From assembly GCF_003217475.1 (NCBI RefSeq), contig NZ_QJSP01000008.1, positions 124,001 to 188,000 on the forward strand: a DNA stretch of 64,000 nucleotides. The letters are read 5' to 3'. The notes below the pieces were generated by a model that was not told the origin of the DNA, did no database searches, and saw only the letters and a program-made list of their open reading frames with translations. This document shows, in pieces, positions 1 to 7,440 of the stretch. The stretch comes from Williamsia limnetica (GTDB lineage: Bacteria; Actinomycetota; Actinomycetes; Mycobacteriales; Mycobacteriaceae). The translations under genes and the position numbers were made by a program. Position 1 is the stretch's first letter. Every line of letters begins with the position of its first letter.

Positions 1-1
1 C

Positions 2-151
2 GACCTGATCAACGTCACCGATCGCGGACGACTCGTCGAGGGACTGCTCGCCGACATAGTCGGTGTGCCAGGAGATCCCCTGGAAGACATCACCGTCACG
101 CAGGATGTCCGGTTCGTCATGAAAGGCGGAAAGGTCTATGTCAACAAATGA
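2..151 (+). CDS. amidohydrolase family protein, C-terminal end (5' truncated by window edge)
   Basis: Only the last 49 codons are present; the reading frame is open from base 2 to a TGA at 149-151. The residues ADIVGVPGDPLEDI followed by FVMKGGKVY are the typical last beta-strand segment of imidazolonepropionase- or prolidase-like metal-dependent amidohydrolases, where the composite sheet domain closes after the catalytic barrel. The metal-binding residues lie outside the window, so the substrate cannot be judged. The stop overlaps the next gene by 14 nt, which suggests translational coupling and one operon with the SnoaL-like gene and the two fadE genes that follow. Confidence 0.75.
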   Translation, partial: DLINVTDRGRLVEGLLADIVGVPGDPLEDITVTQDVRFVMKGGKVYVNK

Positions 152-554
152 CGATCTGCTGGAACTCCAGCAACTGCTTGCCCGCTATGCGGTGAACATG
201 ACCAAGAACGACGTCGCCGGGGTTGTCGCGGTCTTCACCCCTGAGGGCACCTACAGTGCCTTCGGCGATGCGTTCACGCTCGATCAGTTCCCGGAACTCG
301 TCGCGGCGGCGCCCAAGGGCCTGTTCATGACCGGGTTGCCGGTGATCGACCTGGATGGCGACACCGCGACCGGAACACAGCCGCTGTGTTTCATCCACGA
401 CGCCACCCACGACATGCGTATCGGCTACTACAGCGACACCTACGCCCGGACCGCTTCCGGATGGCGTATCCAGACCCGCAAGATGACGTTCATCCGCCGC
501 AGCGGTGAGCACGATTCGGGTATCCCGCACGCGTTCGAACCGTCAGGGGCATGA
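138..554 (+). CDS. SnoaL-like (NTF2-fold) protein
   Basis: 138 residues, the normal size of a single SnoaL-like/NTF2 cone domain. The N-terminal helix (LLELQQLLARYAVNMTKND) followed by VAGVVAVFTPEGTYS is the family's hallmark opening, and the final strands read RTASGWRIQTRKMTFIRR. Members are small cyclases, isomerases or dehydratases, or binding proteins; in actinobacterial lipid and steroid clusters they often sit beside fadE genes with unproven roles. The start lies inside the preceding amidohydrolase gene and the stop overlaps the next fadE by 4 nt (ATGA), so this is a middle gene of an operon. The specific reaction cannot be assigned. Confidence 0.8.
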   Translation: MSTNDDLLELQQLLARYAVNMTKNDVAGVVAVFTPEGTYSAFGDAFTLDQFPELVAAAPKGLFMTGLPVIDLDGDTATGTQPLCFIHDATHDMRIGYYSDTYARTASGWRIQTRKMTFIRRSGEHDSGIPHAFEPSGA

Positions 555-1666
555 ACAGCGCCGACATGAACAGCGCGCAGTTTCGCTCAGCTGTTCGTGA
601 GTGGCTCGACGCCAACGATCTGACTGCTGGACCCGACCATTCGCTGGACGGTCAAGTCGCACAGCTGAATCGTGTGCGCCGGGCGCTGTTCGATGCCGGT
701 TGGATGCGGTACGGATGGCCCACCGAGGTCGGCGGTCTCGGCGGGCCGGCGGAACTGCGCGCAGTCCTCGGCGAGGAGGTCGCGATCCGCGATCTCGCAG
801 AGCCAGGCCTGTATTCGATGATCGAAGTCCTGGTTCCGACGATGATGTCCTACGCGACACCGGAACTCGCTGCTGAGATGGTGCCGCTGATGCTGAGCGG
901 CGCCGAGCAGTGGTGCCAGGGATTCTCTGAACCCGGTTCGGGCAGCGACCTTGCGTCACTGACGACCAAAGCCGTGCAACAGGGCGATGACTGGGTGGTC
1001 TCGGGCCAGAAGGTGTGGACCAGTCTGGCCCAGTACGCCTCGCGTTGCGTCCTGTTGACCAGAACGGGACCGGGTCACAAGGGGATCACCGCGTTCTTCG
1101 TGGACATGGACACCCCCGGAATCACCGTGCGGCCCCTGCGCACGATGCACGGGGTCGACGAGTTCGCCGAAGTCTATTTCGACAACGTGGTCGTCCCCGC
1201 AAACCGAATGCTCGGGAAGCCCGGCGACGGCTGGGGAGTCGCGATGGATCTCCTCCCCCATGAACGTTCGACGTGCTTCTGGCACCGGATCGCCTACCTG
1301 TTCACTCGTCTGGACCGCTTACTCGTCCAATCCGCACCCACGACAACGGTCGCGGACGATGCAGAACTCGGCGCCGCGTATCTGGCGCTGCACACGATTC
1401 GCTGCCGCTCGAGGATGACGCAGCAGCGGTTGGCCGACGGCGCCCAGTTGGGGCCCGAGACGTCGGTGGACAAGGTGCTGCTGGCGACGGCGGAACAGCA
1501 ACTGTTCAACACCGCGCGAGACCTTCTGCCGGGAGCAATCGAGCTCGCAGAGTCGGAATGGCGAACCGAATATCTCTATTCGCGCGCCGCCACCATCTAC
1601 GGCGGCACCGCGGAGATCCAGCGCAACATCATCGCGCGACGGCTACTCGACCTCGGGAAGGAGTGA
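551..1666 (+). CDS. acyl-CoA dehydrogenase (FadE), catalytic-type subunit
   Basis: 371 residues with the three-part ACAD fold: an N-terminal helical domain, a middle FAD/substrate beta-domain (WCQGFSEPGSGSDLASL about residues 117-133, then KVWTSLAQYA) and a C-terminal helical bundle ending in IYGGTAEIQRNIIARRLL. It should oxidise an acyl-CoA to the 2-enoyl-CoA with FAD. The position of the medium-chain enzyme's catalytic Glu (YEGT) is Gly here, as in many actinobacterial FadEs, so the base probably sits elsewhere. It lies 3 bp upstream of a divergent ACAD partner; such pairs form alpha2-beta2 heterotetramers for steroid-like CoA esters in related bacteria. The true substrate is unknown. Confidence 0.9.
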   Translation: MNSADMNSAQFRSAVREWLDANDLTAGPDHSLDGQVAQLNRVRRALFDAGWMRYGWPTEVGGLGGPAELRAVLGEEVAIRDLAEPGLYSMIEVLVPTMMSYATPELAAEMVPLMLSGAEQWCQGFSEPGSGSDLASLTTKAVQQGDDWVVSGQKVWTSLAQYASRCVLLTRTGPGHKGITAFFVDMDTPGITVRPLRTMHGVDEFAEVYFDNVVVPANRMLGKPGDGWGVAMDLLPHERSTCFWHRIAYLFTRLDRLLVQSAPTTTVADDAELGAAYLALHTIRCRSRMTQQRLADGAQLGPETSVDKVLLATAEQQLFNTARDLLPGAIELAESEWRTEYLYSRAATIYGGTAEIQRNIIARRLLDLGKE

Positions 1667-1669
1667 GGC

Positions 1670-2470
1670 ATGGACGACGACGAATTGTTATTGCTCACCG
1701 AAACCTTCCGTAGGACCATGGCCGGCGCATCAGGGCCCGCGCTCGATGCCGCACTTGTCGAACTCGGCTGGACCGAGATGCTCGGCGAGATCCCGGAGTT
1801 CGCGGTTCCGATGGCGTTTCGATTGCTCGGCGAGACCGGTGCACATGCGTCGTTGATCAACGACCTGATCGGCGAGGACGTACCGCTGCCCTTCGCCGGC
1901 GGTTCCTGGGTGCTCTGGCATCGAAACCACAGTGCGGCGACGTCCGTCCTCGATCCCGAATTGCCACTCGAAGTCGTGGAATCGGGCGGCGCGACAGCGC
2001 TCTCCCCTGCCGCTCTCGCCGCCTGTCGTCGAGCCATCGGTTGGTGGTTGGTCGGTACAAGCCGGACAATGTTGTCGCTGGCGCGCGAACACGCACTGAG
2101 CCGTACCCAGTTCGGAAAGCCCGTCGCAGGCTTCCAGTCGATCCGCCACAAGCTCGCGGAGACGTTCGTGGCGATCGAGGGCGCCGAGGCGACTCTGCAG
2201 GCGGCCACCGGCGCAGCTGGATCATCCAGCGACGATGGATTGAGCTCCCTGCTCGCCAAAGCCGCTGCCGGACAGGCCGCCCTCACCGCAAGCAAGCACT
2301 GCCAGCAGATCCTGGGTGGGATCGGATTCACCGAAGAGCACGACTTGCAACGCCACATCAAGAGGGCCCATGTCCTCGATGGTCTGTTCGGTAGCACCCG
2401 TGAACTGACCCGCGAAGCCGGTGCGATCATCCGTGCCCAGGGGTCAGCTCCCCGGCTCGTCGATCTCTAG
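1670..2470 (+). CDS. acyl-CoA dehydrogenase-like partner subunit
   Basis: 266 residues, shorter than a typical FadE (about 380). The N-terminal part is reduced, and the C-terminal bundle is recognisable (TMLSLAREHALSRTQFGKPV, then ILGGIGFTEEHDLQRHIKRA). The canonical C-terminal GGTxEIQRN segment is replaced by FGSTRELTREAG. It starts 3 bp after the preceding full-length fadE, so the two are almost certainly co-translated. By analogy with characterised actinobacterial heteromeric dehydrogenases, this chain probably supplies structural and partial active-site surface to an alpha2-beta2 enzyme; that is inference from gene order and size. It is the last gene of the operon that starts before the window. 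Confidence 0.85.
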   Translation: MDDDELLLLTETFRRTMAGASGPALDAALVELGWTEMLGEIPEFAVPMAFRLLGETGAHASLINDLIGEDVPLPFAGGSWVLWHRNHSAATSVLDPELPLEVVESGGATALSPAALAACRRAIGWWLVGTSRTMLSLAREHALSRTQFGKPVAGFQSIRHKLAETFVAIEGAEATLQAATGAAGSSSDDGLSSLLAKAAAGQAALTASKHCQQILGGIGFTEEHDLQRHIKRAHVLDGLFGSTRELTREAGAIIRAQGSAPRLVDL

Positions 2471-2542
2471 GGACAGGTTCGCAGCACCAGGTGGATCTGA
2501 TGGGTCGGGCGGATCCGGTAGGCCCGGTGGCCCGGCGCTGAG

Positions 2543-2662
2543 TTATCGTTTCCGTTGCAGGAGTGAGGCTTTGCGGCGTTCGAGCATCGCGTGGCGGGAC
2601 TCGATCAAGGCCTCGTCCGGATGATGGGCAATATTGACCCTCGGGTGTGCGGTCCGGGTCCA
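2543..2662 (-). pseudogene. degenerate 3' remnant of a DUF222/HNH (13E12-type) gene
   Basis: Read on the minus strand, this segment encodes HHPDEALIESRHAMLERRKA and ends in TAA. The intact DUF222/HNH gene just upstream (2801-4531) has HHPDEALIEARQAMLARRKA near its C-terminus. At the nucleotide level, bases 2570-2662 clearly align with about 2915-3001, including the shared TGGACCCGGACCG opening of the block. No DUF222 domain, HNH motif or start codon accompanies it. It is best read as a leftover of a duplicated or recombined 13E12-type gene tail. Substitutions throughout the block suggest it is not a very recent copy. Confidence 0.7.
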
Positions 2663-2753
2663 ATAGTCGTTGAACTATAGGTTCACTGGTCGGCCCACCG
2701 GCCAAGATCTCCATTTTCGACAACACTGAGCCGCGCAGCAGTGATCGCGGCAT

Positions 2754-2794
2754 CGGAGTGCACCACGCAAGCATAGGCTTCGTGGTGCACTCCG
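2754..2794 (-). terminator. hairpin 7 bp downstream of the DUF222/HNH gene
   Basis: CGGAGTGCACCACG at 2754-2767 pairs perfectly with CGTGGTGCACTCCG at 2781-2794, leaving a 13-nt loop that can extend the stem by 3 bp past a one-base bulge. It starts 7 bp past the stop codon of the minus-strand gene ending at 2801. No T-run follows, which is common for actinobacterial hairpin terminators. Confidence 0.55.
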
Positions 2795-2800
2795 GCCGTC

Positions 2801-4531
2801 TCATTGTGAGAGCGGATCCGCGTCCGGCCGCGACTCATCCGGCAATGGTTCGCCTGGAGGATCTGGGCTTTGGCCGCTCAGTTCTCTGGTGCGTTGCTCG
2901 AGTTGGGCTTTCCGGCGTGCGAGCATGGCCTGCCGGGCCTCGATCAAGGCCTCGTCCGGGTGATGGGCACGGTTGACCCGAGGTTGTCGGTCCGGGTCCA
3001 GGAACGCCGGTGGTATCCACGCACAGCGGCCGGCGTCGGGGCCTTCGGTGATCATGACCGTCTGCCACTGATGCTCCCCCGGCCCCACCAGCTTGTGATG
3101 CTGCGGGCACGCCGGAGCCAGATGCGAAATATCCGTCAGCCCACCGAGCATCCACTCCGTGGTGTGGTGAGCTTCGGCCCACATCGCCGGGTCCGTACAT
3201 CCACCGAACGAACAACCGCGGTGTGCGGCGAACATCGCGATGCGTTGCGCTTCGCTGGCCAACCGTTTCGCGCGGCCCAGGTACAACACTTCGTTGCTGT
3301 GGTTGGCGAACACCGCCAACGCCTTATCGCTACGCGCAGCCAGCTTGATGGCATCGCTGATCGGCAACACCGTCCCGGTCGCGGTATAGACCAGATCGTG
3401 GCCGTACGGACGCGACGACCCACCAGCCAACGTCGGCAACCAATCCCGATCCTCCCAATGCGTCTGCGGATCCGCACGCTCAGGCTCAGGCCTCGGCTCG
3501 GGCTGCGGCTCTGACTCGGGCTGCGACTCTGGCTCTGGCTCGGGTTTTGGCTCGGGGCGGGAGTCTGCTTCCTGCTTGCGCAGAGCCTCATCGAGTTGGT
3601 CTTTGGTCATGCTGATGATCAACTGCACCGGCAACCCACGATGAGTCTTACCCAACTGCCCCGACTCAAGCAGATACATGAGCATTGCTTTGAGGGCGTC
3701 ATGATTGCGTTGGGACTGAGTACGGTTGTCGTTGTCGGCCGCTGCCTGCAGGACCGCAGGATCGAGCGCTGGATCATCAGCGGCACCGGACGGGGACAGC
3801 TCGTCGTCGGAGTTGTTCATCCCCTGTGCCGCCCACACCCCCAGCATCACTTTCATCAGTGCCGTGGTCGTCGGATCCAGATGGCCCGCCACCTTCGCCA
3901 TCATGTCCACCGCTTGATCGCCCACGCTGACACCGCGCTTCTTCGCCCGATCGACATCATCAGCGAGCCTGCCGTCGGGATCCAAGTAGTCGACGATCCG
4001 CTCGCCGATCGTCTCGACCGCAGCAGGGTTGTACTTGCGGCACAGATCAGCCAACGCCACCTCAGTATTCGCCCGCTGCTCCGGGTCGATCTTGTGCGGA
4101 ATCTTCCCCATCACCTTCACCACCGCACCGACATGATCGAGATCGATCACACCTTGAGCCAGTAACGCAGCGGTCTCCGGGAACCGAGGCCCGATCACCT
4201 CACCACTCGGAGTCACCGACGGCGTCAATGCATCCATCGCCTCTACCCGCGCCTTCGCAGCACCCGGACGCAACCGCGCCACCGACGTCAACACCGCCGC
4301 AGGCGAGGAACATCCCACCTTCGAATATGCCCGCCGCACAGCAACTTCCCGCAACACCGGCAATCCCGCCGCCGACAACCGCCGCGACGCGACCTCAAGA
4401 CGTTCCACCACACGCACACACTCCACGTCAGACAGAGCAGTCAGATCCAACGTCGACAGACGTGCGATCGCAGCATCCAGCTCCGACACCGCACCAACAA
4501 CCGGCGAATCAACAACAACACCCTCCGACAC
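2801..4531 (-). CDS. DUF222 / HNH endonuclease domain protein (13E12 repeat family)
   Basis: About 576 residues from the GTG at 4531, chosen because GGGAGGGGG lies 5 nt upstream; an in-frame upstream start at 4579 is possible but lacks this site. The N-terminal two-thirds is DUF222 (LSDVECVRVVERLEVASRRL near the start). A Pro-Glu repeat linker follows, and the C-terminal HNH domain reads CSFGGCTDPAMWAEAHHTTE with a later CPQHHKLV. Such proteins are abundant in Mycobacteriales; nuclease activity is presumed from the HNH motif and the cellular role is not established. A near-consensus SOS box overlaps the promoter (4648-4663), suggesting LexA control. A degenerate copy of its 3' end lies downstream. 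Confidence 0.88.
   Translation of the reverse strand: MSEGVVVDSPVVGAVSELDAAIARLSTLDLTALSDVECVRVVERLEVASRRLSAAGLPVLREVAVRRAYSKVGCSSPAAVLTSVARLRPGAAKARVEAMDALTPSVTPSGEVIGPRFPETAALLAQGVIDLDHVGAVVKVMGKIPHKIDPEQRANTEVALADLCRKYNPAAVETIGERIVDYLDPDGRLADDVDRAKKRGVSVGDQAVDMMAKVAGHLDPTTTALMKVMLGVWAAQGMNNSDDELSPSGAADDPALDPAVLQAAADNDNRTQSQRNHDALKAMLMYLLESGQLGKTHRGLPVQLIISMTKDQLDEALRKQEADSRPEPKPEPEPESQPESEPQPEPRPEPERADPQTHWEDRDWLPTLAGGSSRPYGHDLVYTATGTVLPISDAIKLAARSDKALAVFANHSNEVLYLGRAKRLASEAQRIAMFAAHRGCSFGGCTDPAMWAEAHHTTEWMLGGLTDISHLAPACPQHHKLVGPGEHQWQTVMITEGPDAGRCAWIPPAFLDPDRQPRVNRAHHPDEALIEARQAMLARRKAQLEQRTRELSGQSPDPPGEPLPDESRPDADPLSQ
3478..3560 (-). repeat. Pro-Glu coding low-complexity repeat inside the DUF222/HNH gene
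   Basis: A run of imperfect GGCTCN/GGCTCG hexamers on the plus strand encodes a Pro-Glu/Ser-Glu linker (PEPEPESQPESEPQPEPRPE) between the DUF222 and HNH domains. Such short-unit tracts can change length by slippage, altering linker length without breaking the frame when whole hexamers are gained or lost. Confidence 0.7.
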
Positions 4532-4621
4532 AAAGACCCCCTCCCCAGGGAACCGAGAACCACACGCAGACAATAACAACCAAAAAAATGATTCGCCGTC
4601 AGAAGAGTTTCTCTACGCCTG

Positions 4622-4650
4622 ACTATACCCCAAAAAATGCGATTGTGTCG
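4622..4650 (-). promoter_or_regulatory. candidate promoter of the DUF222/HNH gene
   Basis: On the minus strand TATAGT (4627-4622) is a good -10, with TCGACA/TTCGAC 18-19 bp upstream as a weak -35 that overlaps the SOS box. This predicts a leader of roughly 80 nt before the GTG at 4531. Confidence 0.45.
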
Positions 4651-4663
4651 AATGTTTGTTCGA
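4648..4663 (-). promoter_or_regulatory. SOS (LexA) box upstream of the DUF222/HNH gene
   Basis: The minus strand reads TCGAACAAACATTCGA. The actinobacterial LexA consensus is TCGAAC-N4-GTTCGA, so the site matches 11 of 12 fixed bases. It covers the -35 region of the predicted promoter, the position expected for repression. Several 13E12-family genes of Mycobacterium tuberculosis are known LexA targets, which supports the assignment. Confidence 0.7.
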
Positions 4664-4748
4664 GTTCGAGTGGATCGCCGGACAGACGTCAGGGCCGACA
4701 CTCCCAAAAGGAAGCGCCGGCCCTGATCGTGCGTCTTGGACTAGTGGA

Positions 4749-5264
4749 TCAGCATCCCGGAACTGCAGCGCCGGAGCCCTGGACAGCGAGGATGGTGCAG
4801 AAGGTCACACCGGCGACGACCCAGGTGCCGTCGACGAGCACGGCTTCGCCACTCTGGTCGGGCAGGCCGGGGCTGTCGCCGACGTTGAGATCCCAAGTGA
4901 CAAGAGCTTTGTCGGGACTTTCGAGGGTGACCTCTTTGACTGTCGCAGACGTGCCGGCCGCCTGGGGATTCGCAGTCATGCCCTGCAACACCGGTCCGAA
5001 TACCGCAGAGTTCTCGACGTACTTGGATCGTTCTTCGATGGGCGCCTTGCCGTCGAAGAACGTCTCGTATGCGGTGGTGACCGCTTCCGTGACCGCTGGG
5101 TCGGCGGCGGCCGCGGTGCTGGAAGCCATAGCCGATGACGTCGCAGCGGCGGTCGACGACGACGAACTGTCGCTGCTGTCATCACTACAACCGGCAACAA
5201 GGCCGACCAGCACGGCTGCGCATGCGCCCGCCGTCAGAGCCCTACGGACAATTTGATTACGCAT
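4749..5264 (-). CDS. MTB12-like lipoprotein
   Basis: 171 residues from the ATG at 5264, chosen because AGAAAGGA lies just upstream and the resulting N-terminus (MRNQIVRRALTAGACAAVLV) is a signal peptide ending in the lipobox LVAGC. After a Ser/Ala-rich low-complexity spacer, the mature part (AVTTAYETFFDGKAPIEE, GTWVVAGVTFC) resembles the low-molecular-weight antigen MTB12 family of small NTF2-like exported proteins. It is predicted to be anchored in the outer leaflet of the cytoplasmic membrane. Its function is unknown. Half-sites of the shared GAGAA-N5-TTCTC motif lie about 90-130 nt upstream, so it may belong to the island's regulon. Confidence 0.8.
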   Translation of the reverse strand: MRNQIVRRALTAGACAAVLVGLVAGCSDDSSDSSSSSTAAATSSAMASSTAAAADPAVTEAVTTAYETFFDGKAPIEERSKYVENSAVFGPVLQGMTANPQAAGTSATVKEVTLESPDKALVTWDLNVGDSPGLPDQSGEAVLVDGTWVVAGVTFCTILAVQGSGAAVPGC

Positions 5265-5354
5265 GACGTGAGTCCTTTCTCGTGGACAGAAGATCCGACC
5301 ACTCGTGTCAAAGCTGCATCGCCCGTCGACATCGGGACCGCGGCGATCGAGACT

Positions 5355-5391
5355 GGTAATTGCATTCTCAAAAGGATCGTACGACACTCTC
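5355..5391. promoter_or_regulatory. weak operator pair upstream of the MTB12-like gene
   Basis: GGTAATTGCATTCTC at 5355-5369 has one good half-site (ATTCTC) and a degraded partner; a second half-site CTCTC ends at 5391, 22 bp further between centres. The spacing matches the other members of the motif family in this window. Assignment rests on this similarity only. Confidence 0.35.
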
Positions 5392-5473
5392 GCAAGAGCG
5401 ATACGCGAATGGGGAAATGCACTGACCAGCATTTTCGAGCCGATCCCGAGCATCGGACAGCGATCTGCCCCGG

Positions 5474-6256
5474 CTACTCGATCTTCGACTTCATCTCGTC
5501 GAATCGGGCGAGTACCGGGTAGCCACTGACGCTCAGTGCGTTGCCGTGCCCGGTCTGGTGAATGTCGAAGACCGATTGGATCGCGGCATAGAAACCTTGG
5601 ACGTCGAGAGTCTGGTTGACTGCCCGCTTGGCTTGACGGAGACCAAAGGGCGGCATACCCGCGATGTGAGTGGCCAGTTTCGTCACCTCTGTATCCAGCT
5701 GATCTCGCGGCACCACGCTGTTCACCATGCCCACCTGCTCGGCCTCGCCGGCGGTCACCGGACGACCGGTGAAGAGGATCTCCTTGGCCTTACGTGGGCC
5801 CAGTTCCCAGGTGTGCCCGTGGTATTCGACTCCTCCGATCCCCATCAACACCACCGGGTCGGAGAACAGCGCATCATCTGCGGCGACGATCAGATCGCAC
5901 GGCCAGCACAGCAGCAGGCCACCAGAGATGCAGCGTCCCTGCACTGCAGCGATCGACGGCTTGGGTACATTCCGCCAGCGCAGCGAGTACTCCAGGTACC
6001 GACGACTTTCCACCTCGTAGAGCATTTCCAGGGTGATCTTGTCGGGAACCGGACCAGTTCCCCTGATGTCATGCCCGGCCGAGAAATGCTTGCCCTCGGC
6101 GCGCAGGACGATCACGACGACCTCGGGATCGGCCGCCGCCTTCATCCAGGCCTCGTCGAGTTCGTCTAGCAGCGAATGGTTTTGGGCGTTGGCGGCTTCC
6201 GGACGATTCAACGTGATGGTCGCGATCTTGTCCGCGACCTCATACAGGACGTTCAT
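5474..6256 (-). CDS. enoyl-CoA hydratase/isomerase (crotonase) family protein
   Basis: 260 residues starting at MNVLYEVADKIATITLNRPE, the standard crotonase N-terminus. The oxyanion-hole segments are visible: GKHFSAGHDIRG near residue 60 and AAVQGRCISGGLLLCWPCDL near residue 110. The second catalytic Glu region reads VVLMGIGGVEYHGHTWEL, unlike classical EchA, so whether it hydrates, isomerises or acts on an unusual substrate is open. It is separated by only 8 bp from the upstream fadE (6265-7440) and is the last gene of a three-gene minus-strand operon headed by 7424-8425. That places it after dehydrogenation in a beta-oxidation-like sequence. Confidence 0.88.
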   Translation of the reverse strand: MNVLYEVADKIATITLNRPEAANAQNHSLLDELDEAWMKAAADPEVVVIVLRAEGKHFSAGHDIRGTGPVPDKITLEMLYEVESRRYLEYSLRWRNVPKPSIAAVQGRCISGGLLLCWPCDLIVAADDALFSDPVVLMGIGGVEYHGHTWELGPRKAKEILFTGRPVTAGEAEQVGMVNSVVPRDQLDTEVTKLATHIAGMPPFGLRQAKRAVNQTLDVQGFYAAIQSVFDIHQTGHGNALSVSGYPVLARFDEMKSKIE

Positions 6257-6264
6257 CGTCCGCC

Positions 6265-7440
6265 TCAGCTTCTCGGTAGGCCGAGCACGCGTTCGGCGAT
6301 GATGTTGCGCTGCACCTCGGACGTCCCGCCGGCGATGGTCCCGGCGAAACTGCGCGCGTAGCGCTCGAACCAACTGGTGCTGAAGTGGTCGTTGTCGAGC
6401 GGCAATGCGGGAGCAGTCTGAGCGGGATGACCGAGACCGCCGGCGCCGGCTGTGTCGAGGGCGGCCTCGGTGGCGGTCTGCACCGCTTCGGAACCGAGCA
6501 CCTTGAGCACGGACAACGCCGCGACGTCGTCCTTGCCTTCCGCCGCCCGTGCCAGAGCGGAAGACCCCATCAGATTGAGAGCCTTGGCATCCATCAACAT
6601 GGTCGCGTACCGATCGCGGTCCAAGGGACCCGTGGGGTGGAAATCGGCGATCAGATCCTGCAGCCGGTCGGCAAAGCCGAGCCACAACAGGTTTCGCTCG
6701 TGACCGAGCGATCCCGAAGCGACACCCCAGCCGCCGTTGAGCGGGCCGACCAGGTTGGCGGCCGGCACTCGCACGTCGTCGAAGAAAACCTCGTTGAAGT
6801 CGAGATCGTCCTTGCCGCAGATGGATCCGAAAGGACGGCGCGTGACACCCGGCAGATCGGTCGGGATCAGCAGCACGCTGATGCCCCTGTGCTTGGGTAC
6901 ATCCGGGTCAGTCCGGACAAAGGTCAGGAGTACATCTGCATCATGCGCGCCGGAAGTCCAGATCTTCTGACCGTTGACAACGAAGTCGTCGCCTTCGCGT
7001 ACCGCGCGCGTCCGGAGGGAGGCGAGGTCCGAGCCCGCCCCGGGCTCACTCATACCCAGCGACGCGGTGATCTCACCGCGCAGTATCTTGGCGGCCCACT
7101 CCTGCTTCTGTTCATCGGTGCCGAACGACAAGATCGACGCAGCGATGATGCCGAGGCCCTGCGGGTTGAAGCTGTGGTAGATCCGGCGGCGCGACAGCTC
7201 ACGCAGGTGCACGTACTGCTCCAGAATCGACGCATTGCGGCCGCCGAACTCAGGAGGATTGCCCGGCAGCAACCAGCCGTGGTCGAACTGAACACGCTGC
7301 CACCGGCGCGCCCACTCGGGCATGTCCGAACTCGACCGGGCACGTTCGACCGTCTCGGCTTCCGGCGGTACATGCTCGTCGAGGAATGCGGCAAATTCCG
7401 CGCGGAACGCCTCGAGTTCGGGATCAAATGTCAACTGCAT
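6265..7440 (-). CDS. acyl-CoA dehydrogenase (FadE), catalytic-type subunit
   Basis: 391 residues from the ATG at 7440 (MQLTFDPELEAFRAEFAAFL), the usual full FadE length. The middle domain carries ASLGMSEPGAGSDLASLRTR and QKIWTSGAHDADVLLTFVRT; the C-terminus has GTIAGGTSEVQRNIIAERVL. It should dehydrogenate an acyl-CoA with FAD. The start lies 17 nt inside the upstream ACAD gene 7424-8425, and the enoyl-CoA hydratase follows after 8 bp, so the three are one operon. The overlap with an ACAD partner again suggests a heteromeric enzyme. In-frame sequence continues upstream of 7440, but no FadE-like residues appear there. Confidence 0.9.
   Translation of the reverse strand: MQLTFDPELEAFRAEFAAFLDEHVPPEAETVERARSSSDMPEWARRWQRVQFDHGWLLPGNPPEFGGRNASILEQYVHLRELSRRRIYHSFNPQGLGIIAASILSFGTDEQKQEWAAKILRGEITASLGMSEPGAGSDLASLRTRAVREGDDFVVNGQKIWTSGAHDADVLLTFVRTDPDVPKHRGISVLLIPTDLPGVTRRPFGSICGKDDLDFNEVFFDDVRVPAANLVGPLNGGWGVASGSLGHERNLLWLGFADRLQDLIADFHPTGPLDRDRYATMLMDAKALNLMGSSALARAAEGKDDVAALSVLKVLGSEAVQTATEAALDTAGAGGLGHPAQTAPALPLDNDHFSTSWFERYARSFAGTIAGGTSEVQRNIIAERVLGLPRS

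Noticed and set aside
3478-3560. Hexamer tract as a CRISPR or intergenic satellite
   Set aside because: It lies in frame inside the DUF222/HNH gene and encodes a Pro-Glu linker.
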